Below the pieces are notes generated by a model. The model was not told the DNA's origin and did not search any database. It was given only the letters and a program-made list of their open reading frames with translations. The position numbers and the translations under genes were made by a program. Below, piece after piece: positions 32,401-41,201 of a stretch of DNA of 64,000 bases (the first letter of the stretch is position 1; every line of letters begins with the position of its first letter). This DNA is from Litorivicinus sp. (lineage in GTDB: Bacteria; Pseudomonadota; Gammaproteobacteria; Pseudomonadales; Litorivicinaceae): contig JAGYKJ010000005.1 of assembly GCA_018401755.1 (NCBI GenBank), positions 62,001-126,000 of the forward strand, written 5' to 3'.

Positions 32401-33277
32401 AGGGTGAGACGGCGGTTGGATGGTTGTGGGTTTCCACCTTCATCACGAGATGGCAGGGTTCGTCCCGGAAGTGATAAATATGCGTCTCGGGATCCATCAG
32501 AAAACGGGCAGCGCGAGGACCCTCGATGACCGCCGCATTGTCCGAGTAGGCGGACAACACGCCCTCAGGCGCCAACGCATGCGTATTACGAATCCACTGA
32601 AACAAGCTCTTCGGCATCAACTCGCCGTCGATGGTCCAACTGGCATTAAAGATCTTGTGTCGGCAATGTTCCGAGTTTGCTTGCGCAAACATCATGAGTT
32701 CGACATCGGTTGGATCCCGACCGAGGCTTGCATAAGCATCCGCGAGATAGCTGATTTCGTCCTCAGATAATGCCAAACCCATGTCAACATTTGCGGCGGA
32801 TAATGCCTGAATTGGATCGATCTCGAGTGAGATCGATTGCAGAGGACGTGGCGACCCTGGGGCAAAAAATAAGGCATCTGGCCACGCTGTTAATACATCC
32901 TCTACTAACGGATCAGATAGGACGCCTCGGGCAATGTCCAACGCAGTCTGCTCACCCTCCACACGCACGGCAAGACCACGCTCAATCCTCTTAATCCCAA
33001 CCAAGCCTGCATTGTGTGCAATATCGGTCGCTTTCGATGCCCAAGGCGACAAGGTCCCCGCGCGTGGAATCACCACATAATCAGGATGCGTTGACACCTC
33101 TGTCGCACTCAGTAACGCGGATAAGCGCGTCGCATCACTGACCTCGCCGAGGCAAAAGTAGACATAAGACAGATCAAAATTCGTTACACTCCACCCTCGC
33201 TCACGCGCACGTTCGCACAGTTGTGCAACCTGGAAAGACGAGAGGGCACTGCCTCCTTGCAGAGTGAGCATGGACAT
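29438..33277 (-). CDS. purL: PurL, phosphoribosylformylglycinamidine synthase (single-chain)
   Basis: The enzyme catalyses the fourth step of purine synthesis, forming FGAM with glutamine as amide donor. The 1279-residue protein has an N-terminal PurS-like domain (about 1-150), a linker, two AIRS-type halves with [21 protein letters not shown] near 285-305, and a C-terminal class I glutamine amidotransferase with catalytic Cys in LGVCNGCQM near 1125 and His/Glu in MPHPERV near 1250. This large form is the gammaproteobacterial type. Starts at M1 or M3 are equivalent. It is divergent from mltF. Confidence 0.97.
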   Translation of the reverse strand: MSMLTLQGGSALSSFQVAQLCERARERGWSVTNFDLSYVYFCLGEVSDATRLSALLSATEVSTHPDYVVIPRAGTLSPWASKATDIAHNAGLVGIKRIERGLAVRVEGEQTALDIARGVLSDPLVEDVLTAWPDALFFAPGSPRPLQSISLEIDPIQALSAANVDMGLALSEDEISYLADAYASLGRDPTDVELMMFAQANSEHCRHKIFNASWTIDGELMPKSLFQWIRNTHALAPEGVLSAYSDNAAVIEGPRAARFLMDPETHIYHFRDEPCHLVMKVETHNHPTAVSPYPGAATGAGGEIRDEGATGRGAKPKAGLTGFSVNYLRIPGAPEPWETSLPFPLQLATAFDIMREGPLGAAAFNNEFGRPNLVGYFRAYEAVIADASGPSRRGYVKPIMIAGGLGTISGEQIEKRPYAPGTPLVVLGGPAMLIGLGGGAASSAGKGTSGSDLDFASVQRANPEMERRCQEVIDRCWLRGAENPILFIHDVGAGGLSNALPELVKDGGVGGRFSLEAIPSADPSLSPLELWCNEAQERYVLAVDPHALPLFASICARERCPMAVVGYAAEAPQLTLTSSEGPAPVDLPMEILFGKPPKMHRDVVSLPPPAQSEAVIEGAFVDLAMQVLGHPTVASKAFLITIGDRTVTGMVCRDQMVGPWQVPVADCAVTASAIGSRSGEAMAMGERTPLAVLNPAASARMAVAETIMNLAGASIARLGDIKLSANWMCAAGVPGEDAGLYRAVEAVGQSFCPALGIAIPVGKDSMSMQTQWSVNGQTHQVVSPMSLICSGFAPVTDVEQTLTPCLVDQADTIIVLVAPRHAMRLGGSIAAEVSGTIGTTTPDVSPEVLKTLFTGVGKGHRGGWILAYHDRSDGGLFATIAEMVMASRLGVVLSTPVPDTIPFWLNEEVGAVLQIPQSALSKACEAFHHPELEVLSLGRVEGSMLSIQSMDGRTHLYRREALEARWSAVSLAMAAHRDDPACVAESEALIHKENKGLSSISIPNYCLRAEPIRRVSATRPRAAILREQGVNGHLEMAYAFDHCGFEAVDVHMSDVLEGRVTFESFSVLAACGGFSYGDVLGAGSGWAKSVLFNDSLRAAFADFFMRPDTVTLGVCNGCQMVAQLRELIPGAAHFESLAVNRSQRFEARLSLVEVPETRSILLKGLTGVRFPMAVAHGEGRFPQTDQVAAALIADRKTSLQFVRPDGSAATLYPENPNGSPHGIAGLCSDDGRVTIVMPHPERVVLRQQLSYVPAGTEVVTPWMAVFDQAWQFVRGHSSS

Positions 33278-33319
33278 GGGACCTCAATGACATTGGGTAA
33301 AACGGGAGTTTAGCAGAGC

Positions 33320-34750
33320 GTGCGCAATCACCCACCCGTCCACCATGTTTTTCCGCAGTTGGCTCGCGCAATCGGACCTCTCATCGGCCTCTGGATCGGG
33401 CTTAGTCTGATCCTTGAAAGTCTTTGGGAACCTCCAAGCACCTGGCCACGCACTCTTCACACCATTCAGGAATCCGGAATAATTCGCATCCTTGTTCCTA
33501 ATTCTCCTGATACATTTCATGGAGAAGCTGTTGATTTTCGTGAATTTGATCGAGCCGTGGCGCGGGCTTTCGCAGAACATCTGGGCGTCAATGTTGCGCT
33601 CATCGCAACTGCACCAGGCGATCCCATGGTGGCACAACTCCGACGCGGTGAGGCCGATCTTGCCGCGATCGCGCTGACGCGTGAAGAGGGTGCACGACTC
33701 ACTTTTTCGGATGCGATCTTGCAATATCAGTTAACCCTGCTCCACCACCGAGAGACTCCCAAGCCGGCCACACTTGATGCCTTAGATCCGCCCATTGTCG
33801 TGGCTTCGGAGTCGATTGAGGCGCTGGCACTGGAACGTGTTCGCGATGCCGGTGTTGAGGGCATACAGTGGAGTACCCTCCCAGGCGTCAGTGCATTGCA
33901 ATTGCTGTCTGATGTCGAAGAACGTCGACAGACTTACACCGCCGTCTTAGGGCCAGCATTTCGGCAAGTCCGCGCACTATTTCCGGATCTTGAAGCCAGT
34001 CGGGCGATTGGGCCCGCACTCCCTTTGGGGTTTGGATTTCCTTCCTCCGCCGATCCTGCGCTTGTGGCTGCTGCGAACCAATTCATCGCCACCGAATCAG
34101 TGCGCATTGATGAGCTGATCGAGTCGCATCTGAATAAACCCTTGGCGAGGGTTGCTGATATCAAAGCATTTACGCGGCAGGTCAATGCAAGACTTCCCAC
34201 CTATCAGAGCCTGTTCGAGGCAGCAGCTGAGCTCGTTGACTGGGATTGGCGACTCCTAGTTGCGATTGCCTACCAGGAATCACATCTCAATCCACGGGCA
34301 AAGTCACCAACCGGGGTGCGCGGGATCATGATGTTGACCCTGCAAACGATGCGTGAGCTTGGATACACCAGCCGCCTGGATCCCGCCCAAAGCATTGAGG
34401 GAGGGGCACGTTATCTTAGTCAGTTGAAAAGTCGCATTCCCGACCGGATCCGAGATCCAGAGCGCACCTGGTTCACACTTGCTGCCTACAATATTGGCAT
34501 GGGGCATTTGGAAGACGCCCGAAAACTAACTGAGCGCCAAGGCGGCAACCCTGACCGGTGGCTGGATGTGTCAGCACGACTCCCCTTGCTGGAAGACCCC
34601 ACTTACCACGCACAAACGACCTACGGGTTTGCCCGTGGTCGCGAAGCGCAAGCCTATGTGGCAAACATTCAAACCTACTATGAGTGGTTAATCTGGGATG
34701 CCGAACGCGTCCGGGCGATCGCGTCGAGCGCGGAAGAAGTCGGTGAGTAG
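33320..34750 (+). CDS. mltF: MltF-like membrane-bound lytic murein transglycosylase
   Basis: The enzyme cleaves peptidoglycan to 1,6-anhydro-muropeptides at the inner-membrane face. From GTG 33320 it has 476 residues: an N-terminal anchor or signal (about 15-33), a SBP_bac_3 domain (about 50-265) and a C-terminal SLT domain (about 290-450) with catalytic Glu in VAIAYQESHLNP and the substrate segments GIMMLT and AAYNIGMGH. The purL-mltF-tadA order is conserved in gammaproteobacteria. Its last 63 bases overlap the tadA 3' end. Confidence 0.93.
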   Translation: MRNHPPVHHVFPQLARAIGPLIGLWIGLSLILESLWEPPSTWPRTLHTIQESGIIRILVPNSPDTFHGEAVDFREFDRAVARAFAEHLGVNVALIATAPGDPMVAQLRRGEADLAAIALTREEGARLTFSDAILQYQLTLLHHRETPKPATLDALDPPIVVASESIEALALERVRDAGVEGIQWSTLPGVSALQLLSDVEERRQTYTAVLGPAFRQVRALFPDLEASRAIGPALPLGFGFPSSADPALVAAANQFIATESVRIDELIESHLNKPLARVADIKAFTRQVNARLPTYQSLFEAAAELVDWDWRLLVAIAYQESHLNPRAKSPTGVRGIMMLTLQTMRELGYTSRLDPAQSIEGGARYLSQLKSRIPDRIRDPERTWFTLAAYNIGMGHLEDARKLTERQGGNPDRWLDVSARLPLLEDPTYHAQTTYGFARGREAQAYVANIQTYYEWLIWDAERVRAIASSAEEVGE

Positions 34751-35188
34751 CTGAGAGGACTCCAGAGCGCATAGACCCTCACACACCGTGATCTGATGGT
34801 TGTAAAAATTGGCCTGATGTAACGACAGCTGTGATCCAAGGACACCCGCGCGAGGTTCTCGAGCGCCAAACACGATGCGCGCGATCCGGGCATGCATCAG
34901 GACACCAAAACAGGCTGTACAGGGCTCTAAGGTGACATAGAGCGTTGCACCGGGCAGTCGGTAATTGGCGACCTCTCGGCAAGCAGCCCGGATCGCCGCG
35001 ACCTCCGCATGCATGCTGGGATCGTGCATACCGATCGGGCTATTTCCCGCTTCACCCAATAAGTGCCCGTCACGCACAACCACTGCGCCGACTGGCACCT
35101 CGCCGCGGCTCGCCGCCTCTTGCGCGCACGTCAATGCGCGGCGCATCCAGCGTAGATCATCATCAAGAGTCGGGATTTCGTGGTCCAT
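34688..35188 (-). CDS. tadA: TadA, tRNA-specific adenosine deaminase
   Basis: The enzyme makes inosine at the wobble base of tRNA-Arg(ACG). The 166 residues hold the zinc site HAEVAAIRAAC near 60 and EPCTACFGVLMHARI near 91; the second motif is PCTAC instead of the usual PCxMC, but zinc Cys positions are intact. The 3' end overlaps mltF by 63 bases, convergent. In related genomes guaA follows within a few genes; here 18.5 kb of other genes intervenes. Confidence 0.94.
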   Translation of the reverse strand: MDHEIPTLDDDLRWMRRALTCAQEAASRGEVPVGAVVVRDGHLLGEAGNSPIGMHDPSMHAEVAAIRAACREVANYRLPGATLYVTLEPCTACFGVLMHARIARIVFGAREPRAGVLGSQLSLHQANFYNHQITVCEGLCALESSQLLTDFFRARRDRPDAFGIPD

Positions 35189-35287
35189 CCGAATAGTATC
35201 CCTGACGCTGGCTGTCTAGGAAAGTCAAACAAAAATGATCGCACTCGCTCAGCGCGAGGACTAGGCATTGGTAGAAAAGGTCAGTAC

Positions 35288-35303
35288 TCTCAATGTATTG
35301 AGA
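35288..35303. promoter_or_regulatory. Palindromic operator candidate upstream of the aminotransferase
   Basis: TCTCAATGTATTGAGA is a perfect 7-2-7 inverted repeat 22 bases before the ATG at 35326, with AAAGGA behind it as ribosome-binding site. It is a plausible repressor or activator site for the aminotransferase. No regulator gene is adjacent. Confidence 0.4.
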
Positions 35304-35325
35304 TTCATAACAAAGGACATTTGTC

Positions 35326-36462
35326 ATGTCATCCATTTATCCAGCTGTTGATCCTGATGGCTTATTGGAATACTCGGTGGTCTTTACTGATCGATCGGTG
35401 AATCATATGTCACGCCTCTTCCAAGAGACCATGCGTGAGCTGTCGAGTGGACTCAAATCGGTTTATCACGCGGATCAGATTGCACTCGTTCCGGGTGGCG
35501 GAACCTTTGCGATGGAGTCTGTTGCACGACAATTTTGTCGACAACAACGTGTGCACGTCCTGCGTAATGGGTGGTTCAGCTTCCGATGGTCGCAAATATT
35601 CGACGCAGGCGTCGACACTACCCATGTCGAGGTCACAAAAGCGGTGGCTGATTCCAGTTCCGCTGACGCCCAATTTGTCCCGGCCGATCTCGAGACGTTT
35701 TTAGATGCAATTCATCGCGAGCGGCCCCAGTGCGTCATCGCACCACATGTCGAGACCTCTGCTGGGATGTTGCTTCCCGACAGCACGTTGCGAGCAATCG
35801 CAGATGCGACGCATGCGGTTGGCGGACTATTCATCCTAGATTGTGTGGCCTCAGGGTGTCTGTGGGTGAATATGGAAGAGACTGGTGTCGATGTGATTAT
35901 CACCGCCCCGCAAAAAGGATGGTCATCCACTCCCTGTGCTGGCGTCGTGCTCATGAGCGCACGCGCCGCCGCGCAACTAGAACGCACCAACAGTGACAGC
36001 TACGTCTTGGATTTGAAAAAATGGCGGCAAATCATGGCAGCCTATGAAAATGGCGGTCACGCCTATCATGCGACGATGCCGACAGACGGCCTCATCCAGT
36101 TTTACCGGACCTACCAGGAAATGGCGAAAGTTGGTTTTGCCGAGCTGAAAATGCGGCAAATTGCATTAGGACAGAAGATGCGCAGTCTGCTGGAAGATGC
36201 AGGCTTTAAAAGCCTTGCTGGGCCTGGATTTCAATCTCCCACCGTGATTGTGTCGCACACCAGCCGTGATGACTTCAAAAATACGCAGGCGTTCCTCGCA
36301 GCCGGCGTACAGGTCGCGGCAGGCGTGCCCTTAGAGTGCAACGAATCAGCAGACTTCAAAACATTCCGAGTTGGCCTGTTTGGCATCGACAAGCTCATGC
36401 ACATTGATCAGACCGTGGCTCACTTTGAGCTCGCGCTGAACACATTACACGAGCCTGCTTAA
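35326..36462 (+). CDS. Class V PLP-dependent aminotransferase (alanine/serine-glyoxylate type)
   Basis: The 378 residues have fold-type I features: VPGGGTFAMESVARQ near 49-63 (phosphate-binding turn), the Asp of FILDCVASG near 168-176 and the Schiff-base Lys in ITAPQKGWSS near 190-199. Closest family in my judgement is alanine-glyoxylate/serine-glyoxylate aminotransferase; 2-aminoethylphosphonate transaminase is related, but its usual Lys context is different. The stop overlaps the convergent stop of the next gene by four bases (TTAA). The cluster on the minus strand suggests that it supplies or removes an amino group in a small catabolic route; substrate unknown. Confidence 0.75.
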   Translation: MSSIYPAVDPDGLLEYSVVFTDRSVNHMSRLFQETMRELSSGLKSVYHADQIALVPGGGTFAMESVARQFCRQQRVHVLRNGWFSFRWSQIFDAGVDTTHVEVTKAVADSSSADAQFVPADLETFLDAIHRERPQCVIAPHVETSAGMLLPDSTLRAIADATHAVGGLFILDCVASGCLWVNMEETGVDVIITAPQKGWSSTPCAGVVLMSARAAAQLERTNSDSYVLDLKKWRQIMAAYENGGHAYHATMPTDGLIQFYRTYQEMAKVGFAELKMRQIALGQKMRSLLEDAGFKSLAGPGFQSPTVIVSHTSRDDFKNTQAFLAAGVQVAAGVPLECNESADFKTFRVGLFGIDKLMHIDQTVAHFELALNTLHEPA

Positions 36463-37595
36463 TCGCGAATATCTTGCAACAACCAGTCGGTCGGAATCTC
36501 CCGACCGAGCTGGTGACTCACGGCTTGTTCGTATACCCATCCGCCAACTGCTGAAAACTGCAATCCTTGATTGCCCACATTGCGATAAAAGGTAATCTGT
36601 AGGGGGTCTGTTCGCCCCTGGCAACGACCGGTGACTAGATCGGCAAACTCGGGCTTACTGCCGCCTTGACCACGATCGGTAAACTCAGGGCTGTCACCAC
36701 CGAATCCTGGGCTTGGATTCTTCTCCGGAATTCTCGCCATCTCTTCAACAGACCCGCCGATAAACGCCGCTGGTGAATGTCCGCGTTCCGCTTGAAAACG
36801 CTCTGTCTGCCGCATCTGCAAGCCTGCAGTCCCCTGGCGCACCACGACATCGAATCGATTCATTGCCGCTTCAGGCATCTCACGCCGCCCTAGATTCGTC
36901 ACATGCTGTCCGGGCTCAAGCCATTGCGCATCATACACAGGGGTCATACTGTCGGTGGCGCTGGATACAATGTCTGCGCCACGCACCGCCTCTCGTGGAG
37001 AGTCGACAGCAATCACCTCGATTCCCAACCGCTCAGTCATTTCTTCAGCGAAACGCGCACGATTGGATGCATTGGGGCTATACACATGACATCGTTGAAT
37101 TGGACGGACACAACAAAAGGCATCGAGGAAGGTCCGCGCCATGCCACCGGATCCGATCATGCCGACGACACTCGAATCCTCGCGTGAGAGATATTTCGCA
37201 CCGATGCCCGCACCCCCACCAACACGCATGTGCTGCAACACACCATCATTGATGAATGCCAAGGGTTCACCATTGCGGGTAGAGACCAAAAAGATCAGCC
37301 CACAATATGTTCCTGGCTCCATACAATACTTTTCTTCGGTCCAAGAACCATCTTCGGCGCGCGGCCAACTCACGATGTCACTTTTCATCCGAATGGCGAA
37401 ATAGCCATCGTTTGCCCCTTCCATTGAGCCCCAGCGGAAATAGGACTCTGGATGAGCAGATGGGTAATACAGATCAATCCGTGGTCGATGAATGGCGCCC
37501 CCATCAGGAATTTTCCGAAAGGCAGCCTCCTGCACCCGAATACAATCCGCCATGGTCAGGACACGATTTACTTCGTCGTTATTGATCAGACGCAT
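36459..37595 (-). CDS. Ornithine cyclodeaminase / mu-crystallin family oxidoreductase
   Basis: The 378 residues have the OCD/mu-crystallin layout: an N-terminal substrate domain and a Rossmann domain with GMIGSGGMARTFLDAF near 145-160 and ADIVSSATDS near 208. Members reduce ketimines or form cyclic amino acids with NAD(P)H. It is longer than ornithine cyclodeaminase (about 350) by an insertion near 285-315 (FGGDSPEF...GGSKPEFADL); similar long forms are annotated as tyramine oxidase subunit B. It lies ten bases after the decarboxylase-like gene and converges on the aminotransferase. True substrate unknown. Confidence 0.75.
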   Translation of the reverse strand: MRLINNDEVNRVLTMADCIRVQEAAFRKIPDGGAIHRPRIDLYYPSAHPESYFRWGSMEGANDGYFAIRMKSDIVSWPRAEDGSWTEEKYCMEPGTYCGLIFLVSTRNGEPLAFINDGVLQHMRVGGGAGIGAKYLSREDSSVVGMIGSGGMARTFLDAFCCVRPIQRCHVYSPNASNRARFAEEMTERLGIEVIAVDSPREAVRGADIVSSATDSMTPVYDAQWLEPGQHVTNLGRREMPEAAMNRFDVVVRQGTAGLQMRQTERFQAERGHSPAAFIGGSVEEMARIPEKNPSPGFGGDSPEFTDRGQGGSKPEFADLVTGRCQGRTDPLQITFYRNVGNQGLQFSAVGGWVYEQAVSHQLGREIPTDWLLQDIRD

Positions 37596-37604
37596 TGAAA
37601 GCTC

Positions 37605-38579
37605 CTAGGTTTCCCAAGTCGATGCATGAAACAGTGCCTCAGGGGTTAATGCCGAATGCACCATCCCTTGATCCATGGCATACCGAATCATCATCTCGAT
37701 ATTGGCTCGATTCCCATTGAACCCGCGCGTCCAGGGAGATCCCTTAAATCGCGCTTGCTCTAACTCCCAATAATGACGCCCGCCAGCGAGCATCGACCAA
37801 TTCGGATCCTCGTAGTAGCCCATGGCAACATCAAACGCGTGGTGGAAGGTAGTCATCAACGCGCGAGGCAAGTCTGGATAGGCATCGGCGACCGCTTCCT
37901 GAATCACCACAACATGCATAATCGGGAAATATCCTCGATCCGCGTAATATCGGTCTTCTTCCGCTTCTGGATCACGAAATAAACGTCGCGCTGGCGTGCG
38001 CCCAATCATCACATCATGCGGCGGATGGGGCAGAAAAAATGCGTCGATTTCCCCAGAATGTAGCCGTTCGCCAAGCCGATCTCGATCACCAATAAACTCC
38101 ACACTGACCTCGGGTCCATGTTCTAGTGGAATTTTCTCGCGGGTGGTCAGTTTCCACTGAATCGACTGCCATGGAACACCGTAGTAAAAGGTCAGATCGC
38201 CTTTCGCCAACAATGACAATGTGGTCTGAAACGCGCTCAAGGCCACTCGCTGACCGGCAAGATCACTGGCCGACTGAATCGAGGAGTCAGGATGCACCCA
38301 CATTTGGCTTTGACTGAACAGGCGACGAGGGAACACGGGAATACCCACGATCGGATAGCCCTGATCTTTAGCCATCAAAAATGACGACATGGAAAACTCT
38401 GCCACATCGTACGTCCCTTGCAAGAACTCCTCGTGGCGATCCGTTCCATCTTTCAGCCGAGCACTTTGGCCAACCTGGAACGGCTTCAGTGCAAAACCAG
38501 GCGGCGCAATCGCTGTCCCATCAAAGAATGGAAAGTGGCGATCGTAGCGATCCAGTGCAATCGATAACTCTGTTGTCAT
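37605..38579 (-). CDS. 4,5-dihydroxyphthalate decarboxylase-like / substrate-binding-protein fold
   Basis: The 324 residues resemble Pht5-type proteins, which share the periplasmic binding protein fold: YDVAEFSMSSFLMA near 58, PVFPRRLFSQSQMWV near 82-96 and LAGQRVALSAFQTT near 108. No signal peptide is visible (it begins MTTELSIALDRYDRHFPF), so it is likely cytosolic and enzymatic rather than a transport receptor. Homologues are often misnamed ABC transporter substrate-binding proteins. Tight spacing with the OCD-like gene points to one pathway. Confidence 0.65.
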   Translation of the reverse strand: MTTELSIALDRYDRHFPFFDGTAIAPPGFALKPFQVGQSARLKDGTDRHEEFLQGTYDVAEFSMSSFLMAKDQGYPIVGIPVFPRRLFSQSQMWVHPDSSIQSASDLAGQRVALSAFQTTLSLLAKGDLTFYYGVPWQSIQWKLTTREKIPLEHGPEVSVEFIGDRDRLGERLHSGEIDAFFLPHPPHDVMIGRTPARRLFRDPEAEEDRYYADRGYFPIMHVVVIQEAVADAYPDLPRALMTTFHHAFDVAMGYYEDPNWSMLAGGRHYWELEQARFKGSPWTRGFNGNRANIEMMIRYAMDQGMVHSALTPEALFHASTWET

Positions 38580-38617
38580 ATGTCACCCGCGATTTTTATT
38601 GTTAGGGGATCACGGAA

Positions 38618-39061
38618 TCAGACTTTTTGTGTCTCCGTGATCACCTTGACGCCTACACTTCCCACCGCGAACTTCTGCTTTTCCACGTCAACACGTTCGA
38701 CTTTGGCACCCATTTCAAAGGCAGCCATCTGCAGGATTTCAAGGTCTTCATCCCCTGAACTTTCGAACCAGTACTGTTCTCCGCGCGGAATCAAAATGCC
38801 TTCGTGTTTGCCGAATTCGCCAATCAAAACGTCCCCGGGACCATAGAATTTTACACAGCCGGCTAAGACCATCCAGAATCCATCCATGCCACGGTGCGAG
38901 TGCAGATTGTTCTCACCCCCCTCGCGGACCACCTGGACCCGGCCACGAATGATGTCACTTCCAGCAAGTTGCACAATGGCCTTACCACCGGGCATGTCTG
39001 TTGGTTTTTCGTAACGAAAGACTTGATAGGCCCCACTGACCTGTTCGACTGGCTGTCCCAT
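38618..39061 (-). CDS. Cupin-domain protein
   Basis: The 147-residue single-domain cupin has motif 1 NNLHSHRGMDGFWMVLAG near 52-69, with two His and possible metal ligands, and motif 2 GILIPRGEQYWFES near 88-101. It could be a small dioxygenase, isomerase or ligand sensor. It is the first of a run of three cluster genes (38 bases to the next). The second cupin His appears replaced by Gln/Tyr, so a metal-dependent reaction is uncertain. Confidence 0.7.
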   Translation of the reverse strand: MGQPVEQVSGAYQVFRYEKPTDMPGGKAIVQLAGSDIIRGRVQVVREGGENNLHSHRGMDGFWMVLAGCVKFYGPGDVLIGEFGKHEGILIPRGEQYWFESSGDEDLEILQMAAFEMGAKVERVDVEKQKFAVGSVGVKVITETQKV

Positions 39062-39177
39062 AGTGCACTCCCTGACAGGGCGCTTTGCGCGCGATTACAA
39101 TGGGTTAAGTATGCCGAACGGGTCGCAGCGACAAAACAGTCAATTTCAGTCGGACCCGATACCAAATCGTTCTGTGA

Positions 39178-39927
39178 TCAAGCGGATGCGGCGCGGATCG
39201 CGAGCGTCAGAATCGAGACCAAGATCAGACTACTGGTGGCGAGTTTCACAACGTGTGCTGGCATAATCCGAAACAACCAGCCGGCCAGTGGCAAACTCAA
39301 TACCCCGCCCAAGACCGCCCACCACACCACTGTAAAATCCGTCACACCATTTGAGCTCAGCCCGATACTCACGGCAAAGGACAAAGCCAAGCCAATCGGG
39401 ATCGATGTGGCAACTGCCCTCTTCACATCTAGACCATGCGCACGTACCAGCGCAGGAACCACAAAAATACCGCCCCCCACACCGGTTGAGCCGACAAAAA
39501 TCCCCGTCACTGCCGCAGCGACCGACCGACCAGCCCGCTCGATCCAGATCCCAACCCATGCTGAATAGAGGCTCGCCAGTGCGACCATGCCACAACCAAT
39601 TACAGCCCAAGTGGTCACCTGATTGACCAAGTTGCTAAAGCCTCTGGCGTAGAGAGAGCCTGTTGCAAGCGCAATGACCACAGTGACTGGTACCGAGATG
39701 CGTAAAAAGGTCCATGCATCCATCCAAGACATCATGCGTGTGCGGAGATGCTGTGCAGAGATCGCCACTTTCAAGACAGCAGAAAACAACGCGCCTGTGG
39801 CTACAGCAGAGAGCGGATCTAAGCCCGCGACAACGATCAACGCCGGGGTGGTGACAACGCCCGCACCAACGCCAGAAATGGTAATCACAATCCCCAGCAA
39901 CGCCCCCAGTATGACAACCTCAATCAT
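39178..39927 (-). CDS. TauE/SafE family membrane exporter
   Basis: The 249 residues form about eight hydrophobic segments in two halves, with the glycine-rich repeats GVGAGVVTTPALIVVAGLDP near 19-38 and GSTGVGGGIFVVPALV near 145-160 that mark the family. Members export sulfite, sulfoacetate or other small anions. Its ATG overlaps the stop of the EamA gene upstream (ATGA), so the two are coupled. It lies 116 bases before the cupin gene. Confidence 0.82.
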   Translation of the reverse strand: MIEVVILGALLGIVITISGVGAGVVTTPALIVVAGLDPLSAVATGALFSAVLKVAISAQHLRTRMMSWMDAWTFLRISVPVTVVIALATGSLYARGFSNLVNQVTTWAVIGCGMVALASLYSAWVGIWIERAGRSVAAAVTGIFVGSTGVGGGIFVVPALVRAHGLDVKRAVATSIPIGLALSFAVSIGLSSNGVTDFTVVWWAVLGGVLSLPLAGWLFRIMPAHVVKLATSSLILVSILTLAIRAASA

Positions 39928-40823
39928 CGCCCAACCGCCTGTCCAGAAAGCCGGCGCTCATTCCAAATATTCAGATAGTTTGCAGCGAAGATGACTGCCG
40001 CTCCGACGATGACATAGATATCTAAGGACTCCGCATAAACCACAGCGCCAATGGTGGCAATCAACGGAATGCGCGCAAAATCAATCGGCACGATGACCAT
40101 CGCAGGCGCGAGACGGAGCGCTTGAGTGAGACAAAAATGCGCCGCCAAGCCCGCGAATCCAATTAACACCACCCACCACATCACTTGGACTGACGGCCAG
40201 TGCATCTCTGCGTCATAGCCGGCGCAGATCAGCCCAAAAACCGCTTGCATGGTTGTCAAATAAAACAAAATGCAGGTAATACTTTCCGTGCGCGTCAGCC
40301 GCTTGGTCAACATCAAGGACCCGGCGAACCCAATTGCCGCAAGAGCAGCTGCAAGCACCCCGGGAGACAGGGTCTCAACACTCGGCCTCACCACAATGAG
40401 TACGCCAATAAATCCTAAACACACCCCGAGAATACGAACCAAGGTCATCCTTTCCCCAAGAATGAGTGGAGACAACAGGAGTACCCAAATTGGCGATGTG
40501 AACTCCAATGCGACAACTTGTGCGAGTGGGATCAGTGTGATCGCTAAGAACCATAAGTTCTGTCCGGCAAAATGCGAGAGATTTCGGAGAGCATGTAAAC
40601 CAAGCCGTTCGGTTCGAATCGAGGACAAGGTACCGCTCCACCAACCGATTAGACAGACAATGCCGATCCCGACCACACTGCGGTAGGTCATGATCTCAAA
40701 GGTATCAAGCTCTGCTCCGGCTTCACGACCAGCCACCGTCATGGTCGAGAACGCAAGGATTGCGCCCACCATTAAGAATGCGGCACGTACCAGCGGACTG
40801 AACCCAGAAGTACTTACATCCAT
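39924..40823 (-). CDS. EamA/DMT-superfamily transporter
   Basis: The 299 residues have ten predicted helices arranged as two EamA repeats (about 12-140 and 150-285). The segment SPIWVLLLSPLILGERMTL near 109-127 is the conserved end of the first repeat. Family members export amino acids or metabolites across the inner membrane. It is paired with TauE/SafE. The substrate cannot be read from sequence. Confidence 0.85.
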   Translation of the reverse strand: MDVSTSGFSPLVRAAFLMVGAILAFSTMTVAGREAGAELDTFEIMTYRSVVGIGIVCLIGWWSGTLSSIRTERLGLHALRNLSHFAGQNLWFLAITLIPLAQVVALEFTSPIWVLLLSPLILGERMTLVRILGVCLGFIGVLIVVRPSVETLSPGVLAAALAAIGFAGSLMLTKRLTRTESITCILFYLTTMQAVFGLICAGYDAEMHWPSVQVMWWVVLIGFAGLAAHFCLTQALRLAPAMVIVPIDFARIPLIATIGAVVYAESLDIYVIVGAAVIFAANYLNIWNERRLSGQAVGR

Positions 40824-40944
40824 GTACCCATTCCAACCCTGATGAGACCCGTATTACACGGTAAAAGTAAGTCCATGACCAACGTGAATTCGGTCGCACC
40901 CATCATCTGATCTGCTCTAACCGCACCAGTCATCGGCGAGGCAT

Positions 40945-41193
40945 CTACTGCATCCAACGCATCATCCCAATCACCCCAGCGGTCGCGTAGAACAATTGCA
41001 ACACCAAAATACCGCGATGCTGACCGAGGTATGCCCAGAGCCCGATCGCTATCGAGGAGATTAAGAGCAGCGCAAAGCCGATGAATTCCGCACCGATATT
41101 GAGCGCAACCAGCATCGAATACACAATTGCTGTGATCACGCCTGTCCATTCGAGCCAGCGGCTATGCACAGATTGTTTCGCAGTATTCGACAT
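40945..41193 (-). CDS. Small integral membrane protein, unknown function
   Basis: The 82 residues include three hydrophobic segments (about 14-32, 36-56 and 60-78) and end IGMMRWMQ. The length and spacing recall short PnuC-like or YgjV-like membrane proteins, but I do not recognise it. It begins eight bases after the EamA gene upstream, so co-expression is likely. Confidence 0.6.
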   Translation of the reverse strand: MSNTAKQSVHSRWLEWTGVITAIVYSMLVALNIGAEFIGFALLLISSIAIGLWAYLGQHRGILVLQLFYATAGVIGMMRWMQ

Positions 41194-41201
41194 CGTCAGT
41201 C

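Noticed and set aside
37605-38579. Periplasmic ABC substrate-binding protein for the aminotransferase cluster
   Set aside because: No signal peptide and no adjacent permease or ATPase; the Pht5-like motifs fit a cytosolic enzyme better.
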